NCBI GenBank assembly: GCA_905209725.1
Contig: CAJLTZ010000065.1
Coordinates: forward strand, 1 to 14,550
DNA: 14,550 bases
Source: an uncultured Muribaculaceae bacterium
GTDB taxonomy: Bacteria > Bacteroidota > Bacteroidia > Bacteroidales > Muribaculaceae
Direction: 5' to 3'
Shown piece by piece: positions 7,325 through 14,500 of this stretch; position 1 is the stretch's first letter; every line of letters starts with the position of its first letter. A model generated the notes under the pieces. That model was not told the DNA's origin, did not search any database, and saw nothing but the letters and a program-made list of their open reading frames with translations. The position numbers and the translations under genes were made by a program.

Positions 7325-8968
7325 TCAGACGAGCTGCTCTTCGGTTACGTCTTCAATGCCTACGGGAATATCCTTGTTGACATTGAGGCAGCCCCAGATG
7401 GCATAGATGAAGATATATCCGAGGGCGCCGATGAGCAACCAATATGAGTTCATATAGCCGGAGCCATTGGCGATGAGCTGCTGCAGCAACGGAATTATAC
7501 CGCCGCCCACAACCATCATCATGAAGATTCCGGAAGCCTGGGCCGTATATTTGCCGAGTCCGTCAACTGCGAGGTTGAAGATGCTGCCCCACATCACGGA
7601 TGTGCAGAGACCTGCGAGCACAAGGAAGAGTGCGGAGATAGGCACACCCGACTCACTTGTGGCCATGGCCACCATCTCAAAGGGCTGACGGCTCGAGGGA
7701 TTGCCCTGGGCGTCGCGGAGCGTATGCTTGACATAGGTCATGCCGTCCCTGGCCGGAATCTGCTGCGTCACCGTATAAGGCATCACCTTCTCCTTGGTGG
7801 GAGCCTTGATGAAATCTGCAATCTCATTCTGCGGCATGCCGGCATCAGCGAGCTGCTTGGTGATGCTTGCCTCCTTGTCGTAAACTATCTTCGGAACCGA
7901 GATGCGGCTCTCTTTGCTCGAGAAGATTGCAGCGCCGAGGAGGATGATAGCCACTGAGGTAACGGAAACGAGTTGGGTCTTTGTGCCCACCTTGCCTGAG
8001 ATGGCGCCGCTCACCGAACGGCCCACAAGCATCAGCAGCCAGTAGAGAGCCACCACAGCACCAGCAATAGCCGAGGCATCACCGAGCACTCCGGCACCGG
8101 TGGCCTTCTGGTCGGAAAGATAGAAGTTGAGTGTGCCGGGGATACCAACCTCGATACCCACATAGAAGAATATGGCAATCACGCCGAGCACCGTGTGACG
8201 GAAACTCCAGGCGCTGTGAGCGTTCTTTGCTTTCTTTGCGCTTTTATTCATCTCGGGCTCAGGAATTTTCACAAAAGAGATGATTCCGAATGCCACTGCG
8301 AAGATACCCATTGCAATCCAGAGAAGAATCGAAACGTCGCTCATCTGGGAATAGCGGGTGAGCTGACCAATGAGAGCACCCACGAAGAAGGGGGTGAGAG
8401 TGGCTGCCAGCGAATTGAGTGCACCGCCGGTCTGAAGCAGACGGTTGCCGCGGTTGCCGCCACCACCAAGAAGGTTGAGAAGGGGGTTAACCACCGTGTT
8501 GAGCATACATACGCAGAAACCGCAGATGAATGCGCCCACGAGATAGACGATGAAACTTACTGTGACGCCGAAGGTTTTCTGAACTGGTATTTCCAGGCCC
8601 TCGATATTTTCTCTTACTTCCACGTACGACTGATATACGGTGCTTTCAGCGCCGACGATGCTCGAGAGCCACTGCACGAAAAGACCGATGATGCCGATGG
8701 CCATTGCCCACAATGCCGTTTTCTTATATCCGATTTTGGCAATCATGCGTCCCGCCGGAATACCCATAAAGAGGTAGGCGAGGAAGTTCATCATATTGCC
8801 AAGCATTCCCAGGAAGGAATTGCCTTCGAACTGATAGCCCCAGATGGTGCCGATAGGGGCTGCAAGATTGGTGACAAAGGCCACCATCGCAAACAGGAAG
8901 AACATGGCTATTATGGCCACGGTGTTGCCCCCTTTGTTTTGAGCCGGGACTGTAATTGATGCTGTCAT
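7325..8968 (-). CDS. MFS sugar transporter, FucP-like (fucose/glucose/galactose:H+ symporter family)
   Basis: This 547-residue inner-membrane protein has the hydrophobic pattern of about 12 membrane helices, beginning near residue 17. GIPAGRMIAKIGYKKT (69-84) is the MFS loop 2-3 signature in the form seen in the fucose permease (FHS) group. NTVVNPLLNLLGG (157-169) with QTGGALNSLAATLTPF (179-194) corresponds to a region conserved in the same group. The sugar cannot be read from sequence; fucose, glucose, galactose or related sugars are all possible. Two hydrophilic insertions make it longer than E. coli FucP (438 residues): about 105-133, and a large one at about 351-441 between helices. It ends 50 bases before transketolase and starts 60 bases after yggS, with no promoter motif in either gap, suggesting one operon. 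Confidence 0.85.
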   Translation of the reverse strand: MTASITVPAQNKGGNTVAIIAMFFLFAMVAFVTNLAAPIGTIWGYQFEGNSFLGMLGNMMNFLAYLFMGIPAGRMIAKIGYKKTALWAMAIGIIGLFVQWLSSIVGAESTVYQSYVEVRENIEGLEIPVQKTFGVTVSFIVYLVGAFICGFCVCMLNTVVNPLLNLLGGGGNRGNRLLQTGGALNSLAATLTPFFVGALIGQLTRYSQMSDVSILLWIAMGIFAVAFGIISFVKIPEPEMNKSAKKAKNAHSAWSFRHTVLGVIAIFFYVGIEVGIPGTLNFYLSDQKATGAGVLGDASAIAGAVVALYWLLMLVGRSVSGAISGKVGTKTQLVSVTSVAIILLGAAIFSSKESRISVPKIVYDKEASITKQLADAGMPQNEIADFIKAPTKEKVMPYTVTQQIPARDGMTYVKHTLRDAQGNPSSRQPFEMVAMATSESGVPISALFLVLAGLCTSVMWGSIFNLAVDGLGKYTAQASGIFMMMVVGGGIIPLLQQLIANGSGYMNSYWLLIGALGYIFIYAIWGCLNVNKDIPVGIEDVTEEQLV

Positions 8969-9028
8969 TGGTTAGATGTTTGATGTTTTTATAGAACCTA
9001 AACTCTGTAGTTATATTATTCTGTGTGT

Positions 9029-9700
9029 TTACTCTCTATTACCAAAAATGGCAGTTCCCACACGCACCAGGTTGCTTCCCTCCTTTACGGCGAGGGGCCA
9101 GTCGTGGCTCATGCCCATCGAGAGGGCGTTGAAACCTCTTAGGCCAAGGCTCTCGTCGGTGCGGATACGGTTGTAGATTTCGGCGATACGGCGGAAATCT
9201 TCCGAGATGCGGGCTTCGTCGTCGACATTGGAGGCCATTCCCATCACGCCGCAGATATGCACTGCCTTAAGTTGTTCAAACTTACGCTGCTGGAAATATT
9301 CGAGGAGTTCCTCTGGCCAGAACCCGAATTTTGTTTCCTCCCGGGCCACATGCACCTGCATCAGGACCCGCGTCACCACGCCTGCCCGCTCCGACTCCTT
9401 GTCGATAAGCGAGAGAAGACGCTCTGAGTCCACGCTCTCGATGAGCGAAGTATGGCCTATTAGGGAGCGCACCTTATTGGTCTGAAGATGACCGATGAAG
9501 TGCCATTCTATATCCGATGGAAGTTGCTTTTTCTTCTCGAGGAATTCCTGCACGCGGCTCTCGCCAAATCGGCGCTGACCGGCGTCGTATGCCTCCTGCA
9601 CAGCCGCTGCCGGATGGAATTTCGACACGGCCACAAGGTTCACTCCCTCAGGAAGTCGGCTAAGAATTGCCTGCAGATTTTGGGCTATTTTACTTTCCAT
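9029..9700 (-). CDS. yggS: YggS/PLPBP-family pyridoxal-phosphate homeostasis protein
   Basis: This 223-residue cytosolic protein belongs to the single-domain, alanine-racemase-fold family that binds pyridoxal 5'-phosphate and helps keep vitamin B6 and amino-acid pools in balance; it has no established catalytic reaction. LVAVSKFHP carries the expected cofactor lysine at residue 27. FGESRVQEFLEK (45-56) and WHFIGHLQTNKVR follow. The C-terminal MGMSHDWPLAVKEGSNLVR and GTAIFG match the phosphate-binding region. FGESR differs from the more familiar FGENY of E. coli YggS. Length is normal for the family. It lies between the DUF4494 gene (58-base gap holding a tandem octamer repeat) and the symporter (60-base gap), and is probably part of the same transcript. 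Confidence 0.93.
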   Translation of the reverse strand: MESKIAQNLQAILSRLPEGVNLVAVSKFHPAAAVQEAYDAGQRRFGESRVQEFLEKKKQLPSDIEWHFIGHLQTNKVRSLIGHTSLIESVDSERLLSLIDKESERAGVVTRVLMQVHVAREETKFGFWPEELLEYFQQRKFEQLKAVHICGVMGMASNVDDEARISEDFRRIAEIYNRIRTDESLGLRGFNALSMGMSHDWPLAVKEGSNLVRVGTAIFGNRE

Positions 9701-9724
9701 AAGTGCTTTTAAATCTTTTCTATC

Positions 9725-9764
9725 GCAAACTCATCAACTCGTTTACTCGTCGATTCGTTTACTC
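9725..9764. repeat. Five tandem degenerate octamers between DUF4494 and yggS
   Basis: Five consecutive 8-base units fill this stretch on the + strand: GCAAACTC, ATCAACTC, GTTTACTC, GTCGATTC, GTTTACTC. All end in ACTC or ATTC, and two are identical. On the - strand the unit reads roughly GAGTnnAC, and the unit at 9764-9757 supplies the last Glu codon and the TAA stop of the DUF4494 gene. I see no other array of this unit in the window. The role is unknown; it could be an RNA element in the spacer of the operon or simply a tandem duplication. Confidence 0.75.
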
Positions 9765-10196
9765 CGCCGAGAGGTCGGCATCAAAGACATCCATAATCAT
9801 GGTTTCGGAGATAGAGGCTATCTCATAATCGGCCATGGTGCCCTCCATCCCCTTCTTGAAATTCGCCACGGCATCCTCGAAGTCGGAAGCCTGCACAAGA
9901 ATCTGGGTCTGGGTCTTTTTCTCCACTCCGCTGTTTTCGTCGAGAGTGATGAAATTCACTTTCGCCAGATAGTAACGGTCGCCACCCTCATGGCGGAAAA
10001 TTTCAGAAATCTTCGTCTTTTTCTCCGATGCGATGGAATATTCACCGGAAATATAGGGTTTCATCTCCTCCACGATGCGGCTTTCAGCCTCAGTGAATGT
10101 AAGAGCGTCCACAAGATAGGGCTCATTGACTTTCTTCACTGCACCGTTTTCCTGCATCTTATCATATCTCACCTTGCATTCAAACCAAAGTGCCAT
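9759..10196 (-). CDS. DUF4494 family protein of unknown function
   Basis: This is a 145-residue soluble protein with no signal peptide or membrane segment. The opening WFECKVRYDKMQENGAVKK, then EPYLVDALTFTEAE, GGDRYYLAKVNFITLDE and the late GTMADYEIASISET are features I recognise from DUF4494 proteins of Bacteroidetes. No function is established for the family as far as I know. It appears to be the first gene of a - strand operon with yggS, the FucP-like symporter and tkt, and a -7 element (10260-10253) lies about 57 bases upstream of its ATG. The context points to a housekeeping setting but does not reveal a role. Confidence 0.85.
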   Translation of the reverse strand: MALWFECKVRYDKMQENGAVKKVNEPYLVDALTFTEAESRIVEEMKPYISGEYSIASEKKTKISEIFRHEGGDRYYLAKVNFITLDENSGVEKKTQTQILVQASDFEDAVANFKKGMEGTMADYEIASISETMIMDVFDADLSAE

Positions 10197-10252
10197 ATTG
10201 CTTTATACTATTTTTATTTTGTTATTATTAATGCCCCTTCTCCCCTTTCCTG

Positions 10253-10260
10253 CAAAGTTA
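10253..10260 (-). promoter_or_regulatory. Probable -7 promoter element for the DUF4494-yggs-symporter-tkt operon
   Basis: On the - strand the sequence TAACTTTG, followed by CA, matches the Bacteroidetes -7 consensus TAnnTTTG. A start near 10246 would leave a leader of about 50 bases. No convincing TTTG is found 19-21 bases upstream, so the -33 half is weak or absent. It is the only promoter-like motif I can find for the four-gene - strand block. Confidence 0.6.
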
Positions 10261-10344
10261 CAAAAAAAATCCTGTTATTCGGGAAGCGTCGGGAGAAAAA
10301 TGTAGAAAGATTGAAAAAATGGTGTGTTATGTCAATAATTTTCT

Positions 10345-10352
10345 TAATTTTG
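10345..10352 (+). promoter_or_regulatory. Probable -7 promoter element for the cydAB operon
   Basis: TAATTTTG fits the -7 consensus TAnnTTTG. The expected -33 position holds only GTGT/GGTG-like bases, so the upstream element is weak, which often goes with regulated promoters. The imperfect inverted repeat TTATGTCAATAA at 10327-10338 lies between the two positions and could be an operator, though the match is short. Transcription would start near 10360, giving a leader of about 100 bases before cydA. Confidence 0.6.
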
Positions 10353-10364
10353 CAGTTATCCCCG

Positions 10365-10383
10365 GCCTGAACGTGTTTCAGGC
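10365..10383 (+). promoter_or_regulatory. Hairpin at the predicted 5' end of the cydAB mRNA
   Basis: GCCTGAA (10365-10371) pairs perfectly with TTCAGGC (10377-10383) around a 5-base loop. It would sit at the very start of the transcript if the -7 element at 10345-10352 is used. It is not followed by a T run, so it is not a terminator. It could protect the mRNA end or, as DNA, be a TGA-N7-TCA dyad bound by a regulator. Confidence 0.45.
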
Positions 10384-10462
10384 ATGTTATATGAAGGAGG
10401 GATAACCCAAATTTAAGAGAACACACATCCGAATTTCTGGACAAGAAACAAAACCACTATAT

Positions 10463-12028
10463 ATGGAAAATCTAACCTCATTAGTCGACTGGTCGCGTCT
10501 GCAGTTTGCGCTCACGGCCATTTACCACTGGCTTTTCGTGCCCCTTACGCTTGGCTTGTCCGTGCTTGTGGCAATCATGGAAAGCATCTACCTGAAAACA
10601 AAAAAGGAGGCATGGCTCAAGGCCACGAAGTTCTGGATGACCCTTTTCGGCATCAACTTCGCCATCGGAGTGGCCACGGGCATCATTCTCGAATTCGAGT
10701 TCGGCACCAACTGGAGCAACTATTCCTGGTTTGTGGGCGACATTTTCGGTGCTCCGCTTGCCATCGAGGGCATCCTTGCCTTCTTCCTTGAGGCCACTTT
10801 CGGCGCCGTGATGTTCTTCGGCTGGAAAAAAGTAAGCCCGAAGTTCCATCTTGCCTCCACATGGCTCACGGCCATCGGAGCTTCCCTCTCCGCCCTATGG
10901 ATTCTTGTGGCCAACGCCTGGATGCAATATCCTGTGGGCATGGAATTTGACCCCGATCAGATGCGCAATGTGATGAACGACTTCTGGGCGCTCTTCTCCC
11001 CGATTGCCATCAACAAGTTCTTCCATGCTGTGTTCAGCGGATGGGCGCTTGCAGGAGTTTTCGTGATTGGCGTGAGCTGCTTCTTCCTTGTAAAGAAGCG
11101 CAACCGTGATTTCGCCATCATGTCGATAAAGGCCGCTTCATGGTTTGGCATGGCGGGCCTCTTGCTCACGATGTATACAGGCGATGGGAGCGCCATCCAG
11201 GTAGCAAAACATCAGCCCATGAAACTCGCAGCCATGGAGGGCCTCTATCATGGCCACCAGGGTCAGGCCATCTGCGCCGTGGGCATTCCCAACCCCGACA
11301 AACGCTGGAACAACGACGAGAAGGAATATCTCTTCGACATCTCGATTCCCTACGGCCTCTCCTTCCTTGCCACGCACGACCCGCACGCCTTTGTGCCCGG
11401 CATCAGCGACATTGTGGAGGGCGTGAGCTTGAACGCTCAGGGCGACACAATCAATACTGTTTCCTATGCCGAGCGCATGGAGCGCGGCCGCGAGGCCCAG
11501 CGCCAGCTTGCCATCTACGGCAAAGCCCGTGAGGCAGGCGACTCATCACAGATGGCCGAAGCACTCTCTAAATTCCGCGCCGACTATCCCTATTTCGGTT
11601 ATGGATATTTCAAGACGGCCGACGAGGCAATTCCCCCTGTGACGCTTACTTTCGTGACATTCCGTCTGATGGTGATTCTCGGGTCTTATTTCCTCCTCTT
11701 CTACGTTGTGGCCCTGATTCTGAGCTATAAACCTCAGGTAATGGACAAGGCTCGCTGGTTCCAGTGGATCGCCATGATTTCCGTGCCGCTGATGTGGGTA
11801 TGCTCCGAGGCCGGCTGGGCCGTGGCTGAGGTGGGCCGCCAGCCCTGGACCATCCAGGACATCCTTCCCACTGTGGCCGCCATCTCTGATGTGCCCGCAA
11901 GCTCTGTGATCACCACATTCTGGATCTTCGCAGCCGTCTTCACCATCCTCCTCATTGCCGAGGTCAGCATCATGGTGAAATATATCAACATTCAGTCAAA
12001 GAAAAATCTCATCACCGAAAAAGCCTGA
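10463..12028 (+). CDS. cydA: Cytochrome bd ubiquinol oxidase subunit I
   Basis: This 521-residue integral membrane protein holds the three hemes (b558, b595, d) of the high-affinity oxygen-reducing quinol oxidase. Counterparts of known E. coli ligands are visible. His22 in LTAIYHWLFVPLT is the N-terminal heme ligand. Glu102 and Glu110 lie in LAIEGILAFFLE. His188 in INKFFHAV and Met403 in TFRLMV are the b558 ligands. The quinol-binding loop shows AKHQPMKLAAMEG with Lys254 and Glu259, and the conserved GRQPW is at 458-462. After the Q-loop motif, residues about 265-390 form a long periplasmic loop without membrane segments. cydB begins four bases after the stop. The ATG at 10463 is supported by homology from the first residues. 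Confidence 0.97.
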   Translation: MENLTSLVDWSRLQFALTAIYHWLFVPLTLGLSVLVAIMESIYLKTKKEAWLKATKFWMTLFGINFAIGVATGIILEFEFGTNWSNYSWFVGDIFGAPLAIEGILAFFLEATFGAVMFFGWKKVSPKFHLASTWLTAIGASLSALWILVANAWMQYPVGMEFDPDQMRNVMNDFWALFSPIAINKFFHAVFSGWALAGVFVIGVSCFFLVKKRNRDFAIMSIKAASWFGMAGLLLTMYTGDGSAIQVAKHQPMKLAAMEGLYHGHQGQAICAVGIPNPDKRWNNDEKEYLFDISIPYGLSFLATHDPHAFVPGISDIVEGVSLNAQGDTINTVSYAERMERGREAQRQLAIYGKAREAGDSSQMAEALSKFRADYPYFGYGYFKTADEAIPPVTLTFVTFRLMVILGSYFLLFYVVALILSYKPQVMDKARWFQWIAMISVPLMWVCSEAGWAVAEVGRQPWTIQDILPTVAAISDVPASSVITTFWIFAAVFTILLIAEVSIMVKYINIQSKKNLITEKA

Positions 12029-12032
12029 AACC

Positions 12033-13181
12033 ATGACACTTGAATATTTGCAAAACTATTGGTGGCTGCTCATCTCCGTGCTCGGAGGCCTGCTCGTGTT
12101 CCTTCTTTTCGTGCAGGGCGGACAGTCGATGATTTATTCTTTAGGACGCACTCCCGGACGTCGCGACCTCGTGGTGGGTGCGATGGGGTCCAAGTGGGAA
12201 CTCACCTTCACCACTCTCGTCACATTCGGCGGAGCGCTCTTCGCTTCCTTCCCGCTTTTCTACAGCACAAGTTTCGGCGGTGCCTACTGGCTCTGGATCC
12301 TTATCCTCTTCAGCTTTGTGGTGCAGGCCGTGAGCTATGAATACCGCCGCAAAAAGGGAAATGTATATGGTTCTAAGACCTATGACGCATTCCTTTTCAT
12401 CAACGGCGTGTTCGGATGCCTGCTGCTCGGCGTGGCCGTGGCAATGTTTTTCTTCGGTGCTGAATTCACTGTGAACCGTGGCAACATCCTCCAGGGCACC
12501 GACCCCGTGATTTCACAGTGGACCTCAACTCATGGATTAGAGGCTATCTTCAACTGGCGCAATCTCGTGCTGGGCGTGGCTGTGGTGTTCCTGGCAAGAA
12601 TGCAGGGTGCCCTCTATCTGCTCAACCGCGTGAAGGCGGATGAAAGTTTCACCAACGCACTCCGCCAGAAAGCCCTTATCAATGGTGGCATCTTCGTGGT
12701 GTTCTTCCTTGCGTTCCTCGCCATCCTGCTTACATTTACCGGCTATGACGTGGTGTCGGAAGGCACCCGCACCGTGTCGGTTTCCCCGGCTCCTTACAAA
12801 TACTGGCATAATTTCACCGCCAACTGGTGGGAACTCGTAACGCTGCTTATCGGCGTGGTACTCGTGCTCTACGGCCTCTATCGCGGATGCTTCAGCAAGA
12901 ACTTCCGCTCTGCCATCTGGTTCACGGGTATCGGCACTTTCCTTGCTGTGGTGGCTCTCTTCTGGGCCGCAGGATATGGCGACACGGCCTTCTATCCCTC
13001 CCTCATCAATCCCGATGATTCCCTCACCATCCGCAATGCCTCCTCATCTGAGTTTACTCTTACGGCTATGAGTTACGTGTCCATCCTCATTCCCTTCGTG
13101 CTGGCATATATCTTCTATGTATGGCGCAAGATGGACGCACCGAAACTCACCGAGGCCGAGGCCGAACACGGAGAGTATTAA
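12033..13181 (+). CDS. cydB: Cytochrome bd ubiquinol oxidase subunit II
   Basis: This 382-residue membrane protein is the structural partner of CydA and contributes to oxygen and proton access to the heme site. It opens with the subunit II pattern LQNYWWLLISVLGG followed by LLFVQGGQSM, and further helices are spread over the whole length. WELTFTTLVTFGGALFASFP (residues 55-74) and the YEYRRKK loop are typical of the Bacteroidetes form. It starts 4 bases after cydA. The short soluble tail (APKLTEAEAEHGEY) ends in TAA at 13179-13181. The third subunit CydX and the assembly transporter CydCD are not seen here. The chr gene begins 13 bases later, indicating one operon. Confidence 0.95.
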   Translation: MTLEYLQNYWWLLISVLGGLLVFLLFVQGGQSMIYSLGRTPGRRDLVVGAMGSKWELTFTTLVTFGGALFASFPLFYSTSFGGAYWLWILILFSFVVQAVSYEYRRKKGNVYGSKTYDAFLFINGVFGCLLLGVAVAMFFFGAEFTVNRGNILQGTDPVISQWTSTHGLEAIFNWRNLVLGVAVVFLARMQGALYLLNRVKADESFTNALRQKALINGGIFVVFFLAFLAILLTFTGYDVVSEGTRTVSVSPAPYKYWHNFTANWWELVTLLIGVVLVLYGLYRGCFSKNFRSAIWFTGIGTFLAVVALFWAAGYGDTAFYPSLINPDDSLTIRNASSSEFTLTAMSYVSILIPFVLAYIFYVWRKMDAPKLTEAEAEHGEY

Positions 13182-13194
13182 TGAAATTCAGGAT

Positions 13195-13824
13195 ATGACT
13201 GAAACTCCCGAAAAGAGTAAGCCGGCACAAGTCGGCGCCCCTGAGAAGAAACCTGCAAACATCTATTGGCAGATGTTTGCAAGTTTCTTTAAAATCGGGG
13301 CATTCACATTCGGAGGCGGATGGGCGATGATTTCAATCATCGAGCGCGAGATTGTGGACAAGTTCCATTGGATTGAGAAGGATGATTTTCTCGACCTGCT
13401 TGCCATCGCGCAGTCACTTCCCGGAATTCTGGCCGTAAATTTCGCCACCGTGATTGGCGACCGTCTGCGCGGACTGAAGGGAAGCCTCGTGGCATCAATT
13501 GGCACAATCCTCCCCTCCTTCATGATAATCCTGCTGATAGCGATATTCCTCACTCCGGAGATGATAAAGGAAAATCATGTGATTTCCTCCATCTTCATGG
13601 GAATCAGGCCGGCAGTGGTGGCGCTGATCATCGCGCCTGTGATCACCACTGCACGGGCAGCAAAACTTACAATCAAGACAATCTGGATACCGCTGGTGGT
13701 GGCGCTAATGATCTCGCTCGACATGGGCGCCGTGTCATCGCCTATCCTTTATGTGGTGCTCGGAGGCACCATCGGCTTCGCGCTGTGGGCGCTCCGCCGA
13801 CACAAGAAAAAGCAGGAATCCTGA
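13195..13824 (+). CDS. CHR-family (chromate transporter) half-size subunit, first of a pair
   Basis: This 209-residue inner-membrane protein carries one CHR domain. It shows TFGGGWAMISIIERE (residues 38-52) and IAQSLPGILAVNFA (71-84), the two signature blocks, then several hydrophobic helices and a basic tail (RRHKKKQES). Full-length ChrA proteins contain two such domains; here they are encoded by two adjacent genes, as in the known short-chain CHR pairs. Characterised members export chromate, but for gut Bacteroidales the physiological substrate is unknown. The start at 13195 is preferred because the longer frame from 13117 overlaps cydB by 65 bases and adds a low-complexity head. The first 22 residues are charged and proline-rich. 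Confidence 0.9.
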   Translation: MTETPEKSKPAQVGAPEKKPANIYWQMFASFFKIGAFTFGGGWAMISIIEREIVDKFHWIEKDDFLDLLAIAQSLPGILAVNFATVIGDRLRGLKGSLVASIGTILPSFMIILLIAIFLTPEMIKENHVISSIFMGIRPAVVALIIAPVITTARAAKLTIKTIWIPLVVALMISLDMGAVSSPILYVVLGGTIGFALWALRRHKKKQES

Positions 13825-13891
13825 CATATAATCACTGCCTTTTCGCAGATTTATTATTCCTAAAGAAGCTGAATAATTATTCCTTAAGGAT
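13825..13891 (+). other. Spacer between the two chr genes with a short direct repeat
   Basis: This 67-base AT-rich gap, longer than the other gaps of the operon, contains TTATTCCTAAAG at 13854-13865 and TTATTCCTTAAG at 13877-13888. The two copies start 23 bases apart and the second ends three bases before the ATG. No terminator or TAnnTTTG promoter motif is visible, so both genes are probably on one transcript. Confidence 0.5.
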
Positions 13892-14500
13892 ATGCAGTTC
13901 TATCTGAAATTGATATGGGCCTATCTGAAGATTGGAATCTTTGGATTTGGCGGTGGATATGCCATGCTCTCGCTGGTGGAGCGCGAGGTGGTGGGTCAGG
14001 GCTGGATCACAGAGACCGCCTTCACCGATATCGTGGCCATCTCCCAGATGACTCCCGGCCCGATAGGCATCAATTCCGCCACTTATATCGGATATGCGGC
14101 ACCGGGCAGCGTCAATCCCGAACTCGCCTCTCCGCTCTGGGGAATCCTCGGTTCGCTGATCGCCACGCTGGCTGTAACGGTGCCATCGTTCCTGCTCGTG
14201 CTCTATTGCTCCCATTTCATCCGCCGGCATCAGGAAAGCGGCGCAATCAAGGCGGTGTTCTCCGGTCTGCGGCCGGTGGTGGTCGGGCTTATCGCATCTG
14301 CTGCCATAATGCTGATGAACGCAGCTAATTTCAACCCAAACCACATCGACTGGCAACTCTGGTTTAACATCGGAATCTGTGCGGCTGCTTTCTGTCTCGC
14401 TTATTTCCCGATTAAATGGAAAGGTCGTAAAATCAAGATGCATCCCATCATGATTATCGTGCTGGCCGGACTCACCGGATTTCTTGTATATGGACTCTAA
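13892..14500 (+). CDS. CHR-family (chromate transporter) half-size subunit, second of a pair
   Basis: This 202-residue membrane protein is the partner of the upstream CHR protein. The signature blocks are clear: GFGGGYAMLSLVERE (residues 18-32) and ISQMTPGPIGINSATYIGY (50-68). It keeps the TPGP form of the second motif, whereas its partner has SLPG; this asymmetry is usual between N- and C-terminal halves of the family. Helices continue to the last residues (IIVLAGLTGFLVYGL), so it looks complete. The TAA at 14498-14500 coincides with the first three bases matching the left-hand repeat. If a mobile element inserted here it did so at the stop codon without removing coding sequence. Confidence 0.92.
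   Translation: MQFYLKLIWAYLKIGIFGFGGGYAMLSLVEREVVGQGWITETAFTDIVAISQMTPGPIGINSATYIGYAAPGSVNPELASPLWGILGSLIATLAVTVPSFLLVLYCSHFIRRHQESGAIKAVFSGLRPVVVGLIASAAIMLMNAANFNPNHIDWQLWFNIGICAAAFCLAYFPIKWKGRKIKMHPIMIIVLAGLTGFLVYGL

Noticed and set aside
10384..10416. A 10-codon leader peptide (MLYEGGITQI) ahead of cydA
   Set aside because: It contains no run of regulatory codons and no attenuator or conserved hairpin follows it; such short frames are expected by chance.
13117..13194. An upstream start giving the first chr protein 26 extra residues
   Set aside because: That stretch overlaps the end of cydB in another frame and has no resemblance to the CHR family; the ATG at 13195 gives a normal length and spacing.
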